From Chryseobacterium taklimakanense (GTDB lineage: Bacteria; Bacteroidota; Bacteroidia; Flavobacteriales; Weeksellaceae), in NCBI RefSeq assembly GCF_900187185.1, contig NZ_LT906465.1, positions 2,666,001 through 2,730,000 on the forward strand: a stretch of DNA of 64,000 nucleotides, read 5' to 3'. Each line of letters begins with the position of its first letter. The first letter of the stretch is position 1. The translations under genes and the position numbers were made by a program. Under the pieces are notes generated by a model, which was not told where the DNA came from, did no database searches, and saw only the letters and a program-made list of their open reading frames with translations. Below, one piece after another: positions 8,489 through 17,468 of this stretch.

Positions 8489-9130
8489 TTATTTCTCTTT
8501 GGAAGCCTTTTCGATGTGTTCCACCACTTCCGAGAAAACATCTTTCACGGCAAGTCTTTGGTGACCTTTTAGCGAGCGGGTGTTGATTTTCTGAAGGATG
8601 TTCCGTTTGAGGACAGGTTGGCTAATCAGTTTTCCGAACCTTGAGATTTCCTCGTCCATCATAGGCTTGTTGGGATACTCAAAATTTTTCTCGTAGCGTG
8701 AACGGATGAAAATCTTTCCGGCTTCACTTTCCAAAAGCCCCAAAAAGTTGATGAAGACCAAGGTCGATTTGGTGGAAATGTCGGAATATTCAAAAGGAAT
8801 GATGATAAAGTCGCTGTATTGAAGGATGTCGGTGTACTTCATATCAAGTGTTCCGGCAAGGTCGAAAAGATAGACCGCTTCGTCGGACTTCATCTTCATC
8901 AATGTTTCAAAATCGGAGAAAGGAGCCTGATTGTCCTCCGAAATCTGAACCTCGTAAAGTTTTGGGAGATTCAAGTCTTCATCCTCCATCCACTTGTTGT
9001 AGAAAGATTTTTGAAAATCGAAATCGAAAACGTGGATTTCCTTTTTCTGTAAGGCGAGATAATTGGCAAAGGCAATGGCAAGCGTGGTTTTTCCGGCACC
9101 GCCTTTCTGTGTGGCAAATGTGATAATCAT
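8489..9130 (-). CDS. ParA/MinD-type ATPase
   Basis: 213 residues beginning MIITFATQKGGAGKTTLAIA, with the deviant Walker A KGGAGKTT at residues 9-16, a switch-like FDFDFQ near residue 37, and YLFDLAGTLD in the middle as the Walker B/switch region. Such ParA proteins head Bacteroidetes transfer operons (often called TraA) and are thought to help position or stabilise the element; no ParB partner is visible nearby. The start codon overlaps the relaxase stop by one base, so the two are likely coupled. Confidence 0.85.
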   Translation of the reverse strand: MIITFATQKGGAGKTTLAIAFANYLALQKKEIHVFDFDFQKSFYNKWMEDEDLNLPKLYEVQISEDNQAPFSDFETLMKMKSDEAVYLFDLAGTLDMKYTDILQYSDFIIIPFEYSDISTKSTLVFINFLGLLESEAGKIFIRSRYEKNFEYPNKPMMDEEISRFGKLISQPVLKRNILQKINTRSLKGHQRLAVKDVFSEVVEHIEKASKEK

Positions 9131-10560
9131 TATTTTCTCTTTTTTCTTTTCTTTTTCAGTGCGTCTTCGGCAGGGTCTTTTGGGATGAAGGAAGATTTCA
9201 GGAGTTCGTCAATCAGTTTTGAGAGGTTGCTTTCATGTTTCTGAATCGTTCCCTTTGATTCCTGCAGATTTTGGTCAGGATAAAATATTTGCTCGATGAT
9301 TTTTTCGCCCACCAAAGACTTCAAGTCCTGAATATGGTGGTATCGGTGGTGTACTGCATAAAAATCGCCTTCATCGTTCTTCACTATGGAGATTTGGTCG
9401 TTTTGTCCATTTTTCAGGTACTCCAAAACCTCCTTTCTGATGGACTGATAAATTTCCTTGGTCTTTCTAAACTTGTTCTCGAAAACCATAAAGTCCTTTA
9501 CTGAATCGTCGTTGAGGGATTTAATCAAGACTTCCTTTTCCTTTTCGTCCCGAATGTTGAAATCTTTCAAGCGTTCAAACATCCTTTTGTCGATGGTGTT
9601 TTCGGTAAACTCAAACATCTCGTTCATCTTGAAAATTTCGCTTCCTTTGAAGACGTTTCCCGTTTTATGGTCGATGATGGTGCAACCGAAAGGCTTCTTA
9701 AAATCTTTGTGGTGGAAGACGATGTCGATTCCAAACACATCTAGCATCTTTTTCTGAAGTTCGCTTTCGAACTCAATCTTTGGTGTGGAATCGGCTTGCT
9801 TTTCAAATAATCCTTCAAACTTTCTGTTGTCTTCCACCTTGAAAACTTTAGGGGAGCATATTTCCCTGTATTTGGAAATGATGGCTTTAATCTTTTTCTT
9901 TCGGCTTAAATCATCTGAATCTTGAAATGAAATTTTTCCGATGTCGAGCGTTTTCTGAATCACTCCATTTTTAAGGAGGTCGATTGAATTTTCATCTGCC
10001 TTGTTCATCGCTACCCGAAATCCATTCCGATTCAGAAGTGTTTCCAATTGTTTGATGGAAGCGAATCGGTAGGACAAGAGTCTGTTCAAGGTTGATTCTT
10101 GGCTGATTCCGAAAATCTGCTCCTGAACTTTTGCCAACGCTTTTTGTGCTTTGAGTTTTTCATAGGAATCGTTGATTTTTCTACCCGATTTTTTATTGAC
10201 TCTCGTGGAAACGATGTGGACATGGTTGTTCTCGGTATCGCTGTGGAAAATCACTAGAAACGGCTGTTTCCCGTATCCCATTTCGTCCATAAATTTCTCG
10301 GCGGTTTCGGTGAGTTGCTCTTTCGTTTCCTCCTGAAATCTCGACGAAATCACGGCGTGAAACTGTGGTTTTTTCACTCGGTCACTTTTGGAAATTGCTC
10401 TCAGGTAATTTCTTACCTCCTCGGAACTGCTTTCTTCGTTAATGAATGACGGAAAGTTCTTCATCAGCATCAGTTCTCCTTTTCCTGAATCAATCTTTTT
10501 CTCGTTGTACCTCACCCCGTGAAAATCATCGCCTGCCGAACCCAAAATCTTAACTAGCAT
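9130..10560 (-). CDS. Relaxase/mobilisation nuclease (MobA-type)
   Basis: 476 residues. The N-terminal third carries relaxase features: FHGVRYNEKK near residue 13, then HSDTENNHVHIVSTRVN with a three-histidine metal site (H106, H113, H115), followed by GRKINDSYEKLKAQKALAKV. The candidate catalytic Tyr is Y18 or another early Tyr. The C-terminal 300 residues are charged and end in a Lys/Arg tract. Relaxases nick oriT and carry the strand into the recipient. It overlaps the upstream RHH gene by 11 bases and parA by one. Confidence 0.85.
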   Translation of the reverse strand: MLVKILGSAGDDFHGVRYNEKKIDSGKGELMLMKNFPSFINEESSSEEVRNYLRAISKSDRVKKPQFHAVISSRFQEETKEQLTETAEKFMDEMGYGKQPFLVIFHSDTENNHVHIVSTRVNKKSGRKINDSYEKLKAQKALAKVQEQIFGISQESTLNRLLSYRFASIKQLETLLNRNGFRVAMNKADENSIDLLKNGVIQKTLDIGKISFQDSDDLSRKKKIKAIISKYREICSPKVFKVEDNRKFEGLFEKQADSTPKIEFESELQKKMLDVFGIDIVFHHKDFKKPFGCTIIDHKTGNVFKGSEIFKMNEMFEFTENTIDKRMFERLKDFNIRDEKEKEVLIKSLNDDSVKDFMVFENKFRKTKEIYQSIRKEVLEYLKNGQNDQISIVKNDEGDFYAVHHRYHHIQDLKSLVGEKIIEQIFYPDQNLQESKGTIQKHESNLSKLIDELLKSSFIPKDPAEDALKKKRKKRK

Positions 10561-10915
10561 CCGACATCATCTCATAAATCTTGAGGAAAATTTGGTTTTG
10601 CTGATTTTTCAGTTCGGCAATCTTTTCCAATTTTTGGTTGAACGAATTCAGTTCGGTTTCGCTGATGAACTTTTGGGAGTTTGCAATTCTCGCCACCTGA
10701 TTGATGTTGTTCTCGATTTTCGCAAATAGGTTATCCTGTTTTTCAATGAACGCCAATACTTTTCTTCTCTCGTCCGATAGCATTTTTTGCTCCACGGAAT
10801 CGATAATGAAATTGGTAAGGCTGATGTTTCTTGTGTCGCACAATTTCTTCCAAGCCTCCTTTTTTTCTTTTTGCAGGCGTATAAAAAGTCTTACATTTTT
10901 GGTGCTTGTTTTCAT
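10550..10915 (-). CDS. Mobilisation accessory protein (MobC/RHH-type)
   Basis: I prefer the start at 10913-10915 (MKTSTKNVRLFIRLQKEKKE), 22 codons inside the longer open frame that begins at 10981, because the internal start gives the usual N-terminal beta-strand/helix pattern of ribbon-helix-helix relaxosome proteins. About 121 residues: RHH-like region 1-45 and a C-terminal coiled coil (NINQVARIANSQ then LNSFNQKLEKIAELKNQQNQ), as in MobC-type proteins that help the relaxase at oriT. It overlaps the relaxase start, and the candidate oriT lies about 450 bases upstream. Confidence 0.75.
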   Translation of the reverse strand: MKTSTKNVRLFIRLQKEKKEAWKKLCDTRNISLTNFIIDSVEQKMLSDERRKVLAFIEKQDNLFAKIENNINQVARIANSQKFISETELNSFNQKLEKIAELKNQQNQIFLKIYEMMSDAS

Positions 10916-11361
10916 TTCTGCCTGCAAAATATTTCTCTGTTCTTCGGGGACAAAGTTGCACTGTGCGGACAGTTTTATCACTATGTTTCAATTTCGGAAG
11001 ACTATAAACATAACCTGTGATACATAAACACACGTTTTTCTAAATTTTAAGAAATAGAATGGACTGCGGTGGAATTTTTTGCAGTTTGGGTAATTTGAAT
11101 TGTCGCCGATTTAGATTTGAAATAGACAGTTGAGAATTTCAAATGAAGATTTTTGAAAGTAAATATTTCGTTCGCGATTTGCTACGGACTTTGTAGTTGA
11201 TGGCAAACAAGATATGATTGAAAACAGAAATGATTGGAAATGAATTTTTGAATTTTCATTCCTGAAAATATTTCGATGATTTTGATAAAAATATTGTTGA
11301 ATAAAAAATCCAAAATCTAATGTTCAGAAAAAAGAAAAAAATGAGTTCCGAATTTTTTCAC

Positions 11362-11435
11362 CCTTTCCGACAGGAAAGGCAAGAGGGTCTTTGGAAGCCA
11401 ATTTGCAAAATTGTGCGTACAAAGACACATCTTGC
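11362..11435. other. oriT: Candidate origin of transfer (oriT)
   Basis: Two adjacent hairpins: CCTTTCC (11362-11368) pairs with GGAAAGG (11373-11379) around GACA; then GCAAGA (11379-11384) pairs with TCTTGC (11430-11435) and, inside it, GTCTTTG (11387-11393) pairs with CAAAGAC (11420-11426), with CAATTT/AAATTG near the apex. Strong inverted repeats just upstream of a relaxase operon are the usual place and form of oriT. No nick site can be assigned from sequence alone. Confidence 0.5.
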
Positions 11436-11640
11436 AACTTCACATCGATAGCAATAAATGTTTACATCAAGTGGTGAAAAAGGCTTTAAATAGGCGGTTT
11501 TTTGAATAATCAAAGATTGACGGTTGCAGAAGAAAAATTGAAGTTTGATTTTTGATTAGAAAAATCGTTTTCAAAATTGGAGTGGATTGTGTAACTGATG
11601 AAATTTTTAAAAATTTGATTTTCAATTAGTTAAATAAGGT

Positions 11641-12014
11641 GGTTGTATCTAATTTGAGCAGGTGGGTTGTATCTGAATTGAGCAAGTAGGTTGTATCTGA
11701 ATTGAGCAGGGGTTGTACTTATTTTGAGCAAGCTCTGAAAAAGAAATTAATATTAGAGGTTGTATCTATTTTGAGCAGGGGGTTGTATCTGAATTGAGAA
11801 GGGGTTGTATATATTTTGAGCATGTAGGTTGCATTTGGATTGAGCAGGGTGGTTGTATCTAAATTGAGCAGGGGGTTGTGTATATTTTGAGCATGTAGGT
11901 TGTATTTGGATTGAGCAGGGTGGTTGTATTTGAATTGAGGAAGGGGTTGTATTTATATTGAGCAGGTAGGTTATATCTAAATTGAGCAAGGGGGTATTTT
12001 CGGATTGAGTAGGA
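11641..12014. repeat. Degenerate tandem repeat array, about 15 copies of 22-24 bp
   Basis: Units follow GGTTGTATCTGAATTGAGCA plus GG or a few G/T/A bases. I count about 15, with variation mainly at the TCTGAATT core (also TATATTTT, TTTGGATT, TCTAAATT). The fourth unit carries about 24 extra bases before the next copy. A higher-order repeat of about 70 bp is visible: the three units from about 11804 recur from about 11875 with few changes. Iteron-like protein binding sites are one reading; slippage-amplified spacer is the other. Confidence 0.9.
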
Positions 12015-12264
12015 GTCACGAAAAGTAACATAAAAGTATACAAGTGTAACTAAGTTGTTATATAACGTATTTTGTTACTTCTCTTTATTAATAGCTATTT
12101 TGAACGATTCTTGCTTGGTTATATAATTGGAGTATACAAAGTATATATAAATTGTAATTTTTTAAATGAAAGGACAATTCTACTAGCGTTCTTTCAAATT
12201 ACTTTTCCACAATGTATTATAATCACAATTATTTTGGTTATTTTTATCTGATTTTGTTTCTTTT

Positions 12265-12283
12265 ACAGTAAATGATTTACTGT
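12265..12283. promoter_or_regulatory. Palindrome upstream of qatA
   Basis: ACAGTAAATGATTTACTGT is an 8-bp perfect inverted repeat (ACAGTAAA/TTTACTGT) around TGA, 46 bases before the qatA start, in a very A+T-rich stretch. Its position suits a repressor operator or a promoter-proximal hairpin. No clear TAnnTTTG box is placed with confidence here. Confidence 0.35.
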
Positions 12284-12329
12284 ATTATTATGAATATTAT
12301 AATATTATAAAAATATTAAATTATAATCT

Positions 12330-14225
12330 ATGTGGGCAGATAATGAAACTTCCGAAGATTTATTAGGATTTAAAGTACACGCGGACTTATTAATCGATAT
12401 AATAAAAGATGAATCCGTACTTCCAATTACGATTGGAGTTTTTGGTGATTGGGGAAGCGGTAAATCTAGTATTTTGCAGATTGTAAAAGATGAATTTGAT
12501 AAAGAAGAAGATAAGGATTCGCTTTGCATATACTTTAATGGATGGACTTTCGAAGGATATGATGATGCAAAAGCTGCATTGCTGAATTCAATTCTTAAAG
12601 AATTAGAGGATAACAAAAAGATTTCAGCAGAAATAAAAGAAACAATTAAAGAAAAAGCAAAAAAGCTATGGAAATCTGTTGACTGGATGCGTGGTGCCGG
12701 AATGGTTATGAAAAATATTGCTTTACCAGCAGTTTCAGCTTATTTTACAGGTGGAGTCAGCTTAGTTCCTTTTGCTATTCAAAAATTGAGTGAATTGGGC
12801 GATAATCCTGAGAAAATAATTGGAAAACTTCAATCAAAAGAAGGTCAGGAAACTTTTAAAGCTTTCTTCAAATCGCAAGAAGAAGATAAAAAAACTATTA
12901 ATGCAGTAGCAGAATTTAGAAAGGATTTTTCAGAACTTTTAGAAGCAACTAATTTTAAAAGATTAGTTGTAATAATAGATGATTTGGATCGTTGCAGTCC
13001 CGAAAGAATTATTGAAAATTTGGAGGCAATTAAGTTGTTCGTTAATGTTTCGAAAACAGCCTTCGTTATTGGTGCAGATCCACGCATTGTCAAATATGCA
13101 ATCGAGCATAAATATAAAAACGACAAGGAAATTGAAGAAGATAACAGCCGGATAGTAATTGATTATTTAGAAAAATTAATTCAGTTACCCTATTCTTTGC
13201 CAAGACTTTCTGAGTCAGAGGTTGAAACTTATATTTCAATGCTAATATGTAAAAAAGAAATTGGAAATGAGAAATTTAAAATTGTTATAGAGGCATTTCA
13301 GAAATACAGACTAAAAAATAAATACTCTGCTTTTGGTTTGTCAGAATTTGAGTCAATTTTGGATGCAGATGATTTTAGTAAAGTCAAAGATAACGTTATT
13401 ACAATTCCTGCGCTAGTTCCACTAATTACAAATAGTCTATATGGCAATCCACGGCAAATTAAGCGCTTTCTAAATACATTTACAGTTAGGAAAAGACTTG
13501 CAGAAGTGGCATCTTTAACAGGTTTTAAAGATTCGGTTCTTGCAAAAATGATGATTCTGGAATATTCCGAACCAAAATTATTCAAAAAGCTATTTGACTG
13601 GCAAATAGTGCAGGACGGCATTCCAAAAGAAATTGGGGAGATTGAGTCTATTTGTGAAGAAAAAGAAATTGAAAAAATAAGCGAAGATCTTAATGATTCT
13701 GACTTTAAAGAATGGAATAAACCAAAAGTCATAAAGTGGTTCCAAATTGAACCTTTTTTGTCTGAAATAGATTTGCGAGATTATTATTGGATTGCCCGAG
13801 ACAAATTAGAAAATTCAATAACTTCAGGTAGTATGATTCCGCCAGTAGTAAAATCTTTATTTGGTCAGCTATTACCTGATGAAATGCCTGCTGCCGTAAC
13901 TAAGGATATACTTTCCAACAGTTTTCAGCAACTAAATAATATCGAAAAAGAAGCTTTCTTTAATTTACTTTCTTCTAATATTAAAAGAAATCCACAACAA
14001 AAAAGGTTGTATGATATCTTTACAATTATGCTAGAGGAAAAAATTGATAACACTGCTCAATATTATATTGAAGCTCTTAAAGTAATTAATATATCTAATA
14101 TTGAGCCGGCAGTAGCTTTAAGACTGTCTAACTTTAAATCTGACCCTATAATTGGTGATTTTTTAATCAATTATTTTCAAGGTGGTAAATCTCCGGCAAG
14201 CAGATCTTTTAATTTAAAAAAATAA
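12330..14225 (+). CDS. qatA: QatA, KAP-family P-loop NTPase
   Basis: 631 residues. Walker A is GDWGSGKSS at 39-47, Walker B VVIIDDLDRC near 213-222 followed by SPERIIENLEAIKLFV, the signature of KAP NTPases. A hydrophobic segment near residues 123-150, inserted between the motifs, could be membrane-associated as in other KAP proteins. The LYGNPRQIKRFLN motif near residues 370-382 is the KAP sensor-like arginine region. It is the first of four genes with the QatA-QatB-QatC-QatD layout, an anti-phage system (KAP ATPase, QatB, QueC-like, TatD-like). The next gene starts 2 bases after the stop. Confidence 0.88.
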   Translation: MWADNETSEDLLGFKVHADLLIDIIKDESVLPITIGVFGDWGSGKSSILQIVKDEFDKEEDKDSLCIYFNGWTFEGYDDAKAALLNSILKELEDNKKISAEIKETIKEKAKKLWKSVDWMRGAGMVMKNIALPAVSAYFTGGVSLVPFAIQKLSELGDNPEKIIGKLQSKEGQETFKAFFKSQEEDKKTINAVAEFRKDFSELLEATNFKRLVVIIDDLDRCSPERIIENLEAIKLFVNVSKTAFVIGADPRIVKYAIEHKYKNDKEIEEDNSRIVIDYLEKLIQLPYSLPRLSESEVETYISMLICKKEIGNEKFKIVIEAFQKYRLKNKYSAFGLSEFESILDADDFSKVKDNVITIPALVPLITNSLYGNPRQIKRFLNTFTVRKRLAEVASLTGFKDSVLAKMMILEYSEPKLFKKLFDWQIVQDGIPKEIGEIESICEEKEIEKISEDLNDSDFKEWNKPKVIKWFQIEPFLSEIDLRDYYWIARDKLENSITSGSMIPPVVKSLFGQLLPDEMPAAVTKDILSNSFQQLNNIEKEAFFNLLSSNIKRNPQQKRLYDIFTIMLEEKIDNTAQYYIEALKVINISNIEPAVALRLSNFKSDPIIGDFLINYFQGGKSPASRSFNLKK

Positions 14226-14227
14226 CT

Positions 14228-14968
14228 ATGGGCACATCAAAATCCTTTTCAGATGTGAAACACTCTATGATTCCCAATTGGGGTAATTTGAGTTCATCAC
14301 TCACTACAAATTGTAATTCATCCGAACTTACAACACCAAAACTTAAATCCATTATGGGGAATTTTGTATCAGCATTAAGTGGTGCTAATACCGGAGGTCG
14401 TGGGGGTTCAAGAGCTGGCGCGAGAAGTAGTATTAGAACTGCAAAAAAAATTGGTGGCGTTTTATCTCAATTTATAAGTTCGGGAAATAATATTAGAGAA
14501 ACTTTAGCTTATACGGGTCTTACAGATATTAATAATAGGTCTGTTGGTGATGTTATTAACCATTTGATTGAATATTGCTCAGATAGTGCAGCATCAATAG
14601 ATGATAACGCAGCGAAAGAAGCGACAAGACAATTGCTAGAAGAATTAATCGGACAGGCTGAGTCGGTTGACGAAGTAGAAACCCTATTAGAACAAACTTT
14701 TTCTTCAAATAGTTTAGAAGATATAATAGTAAAATATTTTGCTTATTACATTAATGAGCTTCTTTCAAAATGGTTTTACGAAAATCTAATAAAAAGTAAG
14801 GGTGAAAATGATTGCAATAATCTTTTCGGTCAGATTAAAAACTTCATTTTCGAAAGAGTTAATGATATCCACCGAAGAAACCCACTACAGAATGTGGATT
14901 GGAGTTCTGATGAAGCTGATAGGCTTGTAAAAAATATTCAACAAGATGTTTTAACTGTTTTCGAATAA
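14228..14968 (+). CDS. qatB: QatB
   Basis: 246 residues, no enzyme motif. The N-terminus is polar and Ser-rich, starting MGTSKSFSDVKHSMIPNWGN, with a Gly/Arg-rich segment (TGGRGGSRAGARS) near residues 56-70; the C-terminal half is helical. This is the form of QatB, the system-specific second component whose biochemical role is not settled. It lies 2 bases after qatA and 2 bases before qatC. The assignment relies on context as well as on the N-terminal SxxW/Gly-rich pattern. Confidence 0.8.
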   Translation: MGTSKSFSDVKHSMIPNWGNLSSSLTTNCNSSELTTPKLKSIMGNFVSALSGANTGGRGGSRAGARSSIRTAKKIGGVLSQFISSGNNIRETLAYTGLTDINNRSVGDVINHLIEYCSDSAASIDDNAAKEATRQLLEELIGQAESVDEVETLLEQTFSSNSLEDIIVKYFAYYINELLSKWFYENLIKSKGENDCNNLFGQIKNFIFERVNDIHRRNPLQNVDWSSDEADRLVKNIQQDVLTVFE

Positions 14969-14970
14969 TT

Positions 14971-16326
14971 ATGAGAGTAGATATATTTTTTAATGATGCG
15001 GATTATGGTAAATTTTCGGATATGCATCTTAGTTTTGTTGAAAATGGAAGAGAAAGAAGAGTGCCACTCTCTTTTTTAAGATATGAAAATGTTTATGACT
15101 TTTCAAATGATTTAAGTTCTGTTAAGTTTGATTTTTTCCTAATAGCAGCTATAGTATACGGAGTTGATAATCTTTTAAATAGGGCAGTGCACTCTAATGA
15201 TGGATGGTCAAGAGATATAGAAGTTGAATTTCCTGTAATTAATTTACATGTTTGGATAGGAAAGGAAGAAAAACTAAAGAAAATACTTGATTTTTTGACG
15301 GGCGACAATTGGATGGTGTCCTTCTGTGAGAATAATCATGATAATTTTTATTATCCTAGACCTCTTTCTAGAAGAAGAAAGTTACCGAGAGATTATGATA
15401 AAGATTCAATCATTTCAACAAGTTTATTTTCGGGTGGTCTTGATTCATTTATAGGAGTTATAGACAAATTGGAATCAATTCGGAATAATGAAAAGTTGCT
15501 TTTGGTTTCACATTTTGATTCAAAATCACCTGGTCCAAATGGTGACCAACATAGACTATTATCACATTTATCATCTCAATACCCAAATAAAATTGAATGG
15601 ATACAATCAAAATTGGCACTTTCACGTAAGGATATTGAAGGAAATAAAGTTGTTGTAGAAAATAACTATCGAAGTAGATCTTTATTTTTTATTGGCTTGG
15701 GCATTTACTTAAGCCCTGTTAACGAACTTATTATTCCGGAAAATGGAACAATTTCCATCAATTATCCATTAACTCCTTCTCGCGTAAGTTCTTTAAGTAC
15801 TAGGTCAACACATCCATTTGTTTTAATGAAATTACAGGAGTTGTTTAACGATATAGGCTTGTCGGTTCACTTAATAAATTCTTATTCATTTAAGACAAAA
15901 GGCGAAATGTTCACCGAATGTTTAAACCCACAATTTTTACAAAGAACTTTTCCGGATTCAGTATCTTGTGGTAAAAGAGGAAGAAAACAGCATTGGTCAA
16001 TTAGAAATGGCACAGAGCAATGTGGTAGGTGTATGCCTTGTATTTATAGGCGAGCGGCACTGAACGCATCTGGTTTCGACAATGAAATCTTTGGTAATGA
16101 TGTTACGACGGTACTTTCTCTTAATCACGATTTGCCGGCATTATTTTCATATCTAAAAAGAGATATTACATTAGAAAAAATGAAAAGAGACTTAGTTGTG
16201 AGTGGTAATATAGAGGTGTCGGTTTTGGAGAATTATGCAGCAATGGTATTACGATCTAAGCAGGAAGTGATAAATTTGTTTCGAGATAAAGGTAACAATT
16301 TTGTAAAATCTCAATTAGGCATTTAA
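14971..16326 (+). CDS. qatC: QatC, QueC-like ATP-pyrophosphatase family protein
   Basis: 451 residues. A PP-loop SGGLDSF at 154-160 binds ATP in the manner of QueC (7-cyano-7-deazaguanine synthase). A zinc site is visible as C333, C351, C354, C357 (QCGRCMPC), matching the four-cysteine QueC pattern. The N-terminal ~145 residues precede the PP-loop and are not part of canonical QueC. In Qat systems QatC may modify DNA, protein or a small molecule; the substrate is not known from the sequence. The stop overlaps the qatD start (TAATG). Confidence 0.88.
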   Translation: MRVDIFFNDADYGKFSDMHLSFVENGRERRVPLSFLRYENVYDFSNDLSSVKFDFFLIAAIVYGVDNLLNRAVHSNDGWSRDIEVEFPVINLHVWIGKEEKLKKILDFLTGDNWMVSFCENNHDNFYYPRPLSRRRKLPRDYDKDSIISTSLFSGGLDSFIGVIDKLESIRNNEKLLLVSHFDSKSPGPNGDQHRLLSHLSSQYPNKIEWIQSKLALSRKDIEGNKVVVENNYRSRSLFFIGLGIYLSPVNELIIPENGTISINYPLTPSRVSSLSTRSTHPFVLMKLQELFNDIGLSVHLINSYSFKTKGEMFTECLNPQFLQRTFPDSVSCGKRGRKQHWSIRNGTEQCGRCMPCIYRRAALNASGFDNEIFGNDVTTVLSLNHDLPALFSYLKRDITLEKMKRDLVVSGNIEVSVLENYAAMVLRSKQEVINLFRDKGNNFVKSQLGI

Positions 16327-17057
16327 TGAATATTGACGCTCATTGTCATATAGATTTATATCAGAATCCAAGAAAGATTTTGATTGAAGCTAATAATTCT
16401 AATTTAGCTGTTTTATCAATGACAAATTTACCGAGTCATTTTGAGCTTGGTTACTCGTATTTTAAGACGCTTAAAAAAGTAAGATTAGCTCTTGGTATGC
16501 ACCCTTTAATGGCGGAATTTCACAAAAAAGAATTTCCTTTATTTATGAGAAATTTACATAAGACTTCATACATTGGAGAAGTAGGGTTAGATTTTTCAAT
16601 GGAAGGCATTAATACTAAGGATATTCAAATTGAAACATTCACAAAAATATTATCTAATATTATTGGTCAGAGAAAAATATTGAGCATACATTCAAGAAAG
16701 GCTGAAAGGGAAGTTTTAAATTTACTTAAAGAGTATAAAATTAGAAATGCTATTTTTCATTGGTATTCTGGAAGCATAAAATTGATTGATGAAATTGCAG
16801 AATGTGGTTTTTTCTTTTCTGTTAACTCAGCTATGATAAAATCTCAAAATGGGAGAAAAATTTTACAAAAAATTCCTAAGAATTTTCTTTTGACTGAAAC
16901 AGATGGACCTTTTGTGCAGGAGAATAATACACCTTTAAAACCAGGACAAGTTGAAAGTGTTATTACATTTTTATCTGAATTATGGTCAGTATCTGAAAGT
17001 GATGTAAAAGAAACATTGAATTCAAATTTTAAAAATCTTCTTAAATCCATTAAATAA
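16326..17057 (+). CDS. qatD: QatD, TatD-like metal-dependent nuclease
   Basis: 243 residues with the TatD metal ligands: HCH at 6-8 (NIDAHCHID), GMHP at 57-60, GEVGLD at 84-89, SIHSRKAE, FHWYSGS and TETDGPF. The family are metal-dependent DNases of the amidohydrolase fold. As the last Qat gene it is the likely effector or processing nuclease. It overlaps qatC by one base; a gap of about 410 bases follows. All usual metal-binding residues appear present. Confidence 0.9.
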   Translation: MNIDAHCHIDLYQNPRKILIEANNSNLAVLSMTNLPSHFELGYSYFKTLKKVRLALGMHPLMAEFHKKEFPLFMRNLHKTSYIGEVGLDFSMEGINTKDIQIETFTKILSNIIGQRKILSIHSRKAEREVLNLLKEYKIRNAIFHWYSGSIKLIDEIAECGFFFSVNSAMIKSQNGRKILQKIPKNFLLTETDGPFVQENNTPLKPGQVESVITFLSELWSVSESDVKETLNSNFKNLLKSIK

Positions 17058-17468
17058 TCTCCGCTCAGCCACAGAAAGTAAGATAAGTGAAATCATAAGA
17101 AAAGCAAGCTTCAACGGTAAGTTCGTCCATAATGGTTTTGCGCCAAACAACGTTTGAAACCCATCTTACTGCAAAACTAAAATTTCGTCGTAATAAGACC
17201 GCACTGCCCATATTTTAAGATTATGTAAAATGCTTTCCTTGTAACATGCGAAGCCATTTTGCTCGAATGCCTTCCCGTCGCTGTTGTAGTTATAACTTAT
17301 ACTGTCAGTCCACATGAAAGTTTGGGGAACTTACTCCCGATGACGTATTTGTTGAAAGAGGAAAACTCATCCAAACCAATCACCAAAAAGCAGTTTTCTC
17401 CCTTTCAACAAATTTAACAACAACATCAACGTGAAATTTATATATTTACAAAAAAGAAGAGTTTAAAA
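17058..17468. other. Non-coding gap with a long hairpin
   Basis: 411 bases without an open frame worth calling. Base composition is less A+T-rich than the flanking genes, so it may be a scrap of other DNA. The main structure is an inverted repeat at 17347-17413. Nothing else recognisable is seen. Confidence 0.5.
17347..17413. repeat. Long imperfect inverted repeat
   Basis: ATTTGTTGAAAGAGGAAAAC (from 17347; arm to 17367) is complementary to the arm at 17392-17413, whose reverse complement begins ATTTGTTGAAAGGGAGAAAA; one base is bulged or inserted. The loop is 24 bases (17368-17391). It ends 55 bases before the GTG of the next gene. It could be a structured RNA, an operator or the trace of an inserted element. 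Confidence 0.65.

Larger units (their letters stand above)
10982..12329. other. Non-coding region between transfer block and cargo
   Basis: About 1.3 kb without a convincing gene, between divergent transcription of the transfer operon (minus) and the cargo (plus). It holds a structured segment at 11362-11435, a tandem repeat array at 11641-12014 and a palindrome at 12265-12283, described separately. From 10982 to 11360 and from 12015 to 12260 I see only A+T-rich sequence. An open frame of 96 codons on the minus strand (11753-12043) is a by-product of the repeats. Confidence 0.7.

Noticed and set aside
11641-12014. CRISPR array
   Set aside because: The units run head-to-tail with no unique spacers of constant length and the repeats are degenerate; no cas gene is near.
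11753-12043. 96-codon open frame on the minus strand
   Set aside because: It is a low-complexity product of the repeat array (repeated IQIQPP) and has no start signal.
14971-16326. Housekeeping queuosine/preQ0 gene queC
   Set aside because: 451 residues with an extra N-terminal domain, and its neighbours are the Qat genes, not queD/queE/queF.
17347-17413. Retron ncRNA
   Set aside because: The downstream protein has no reverse transcriptase motif (no YxDD).
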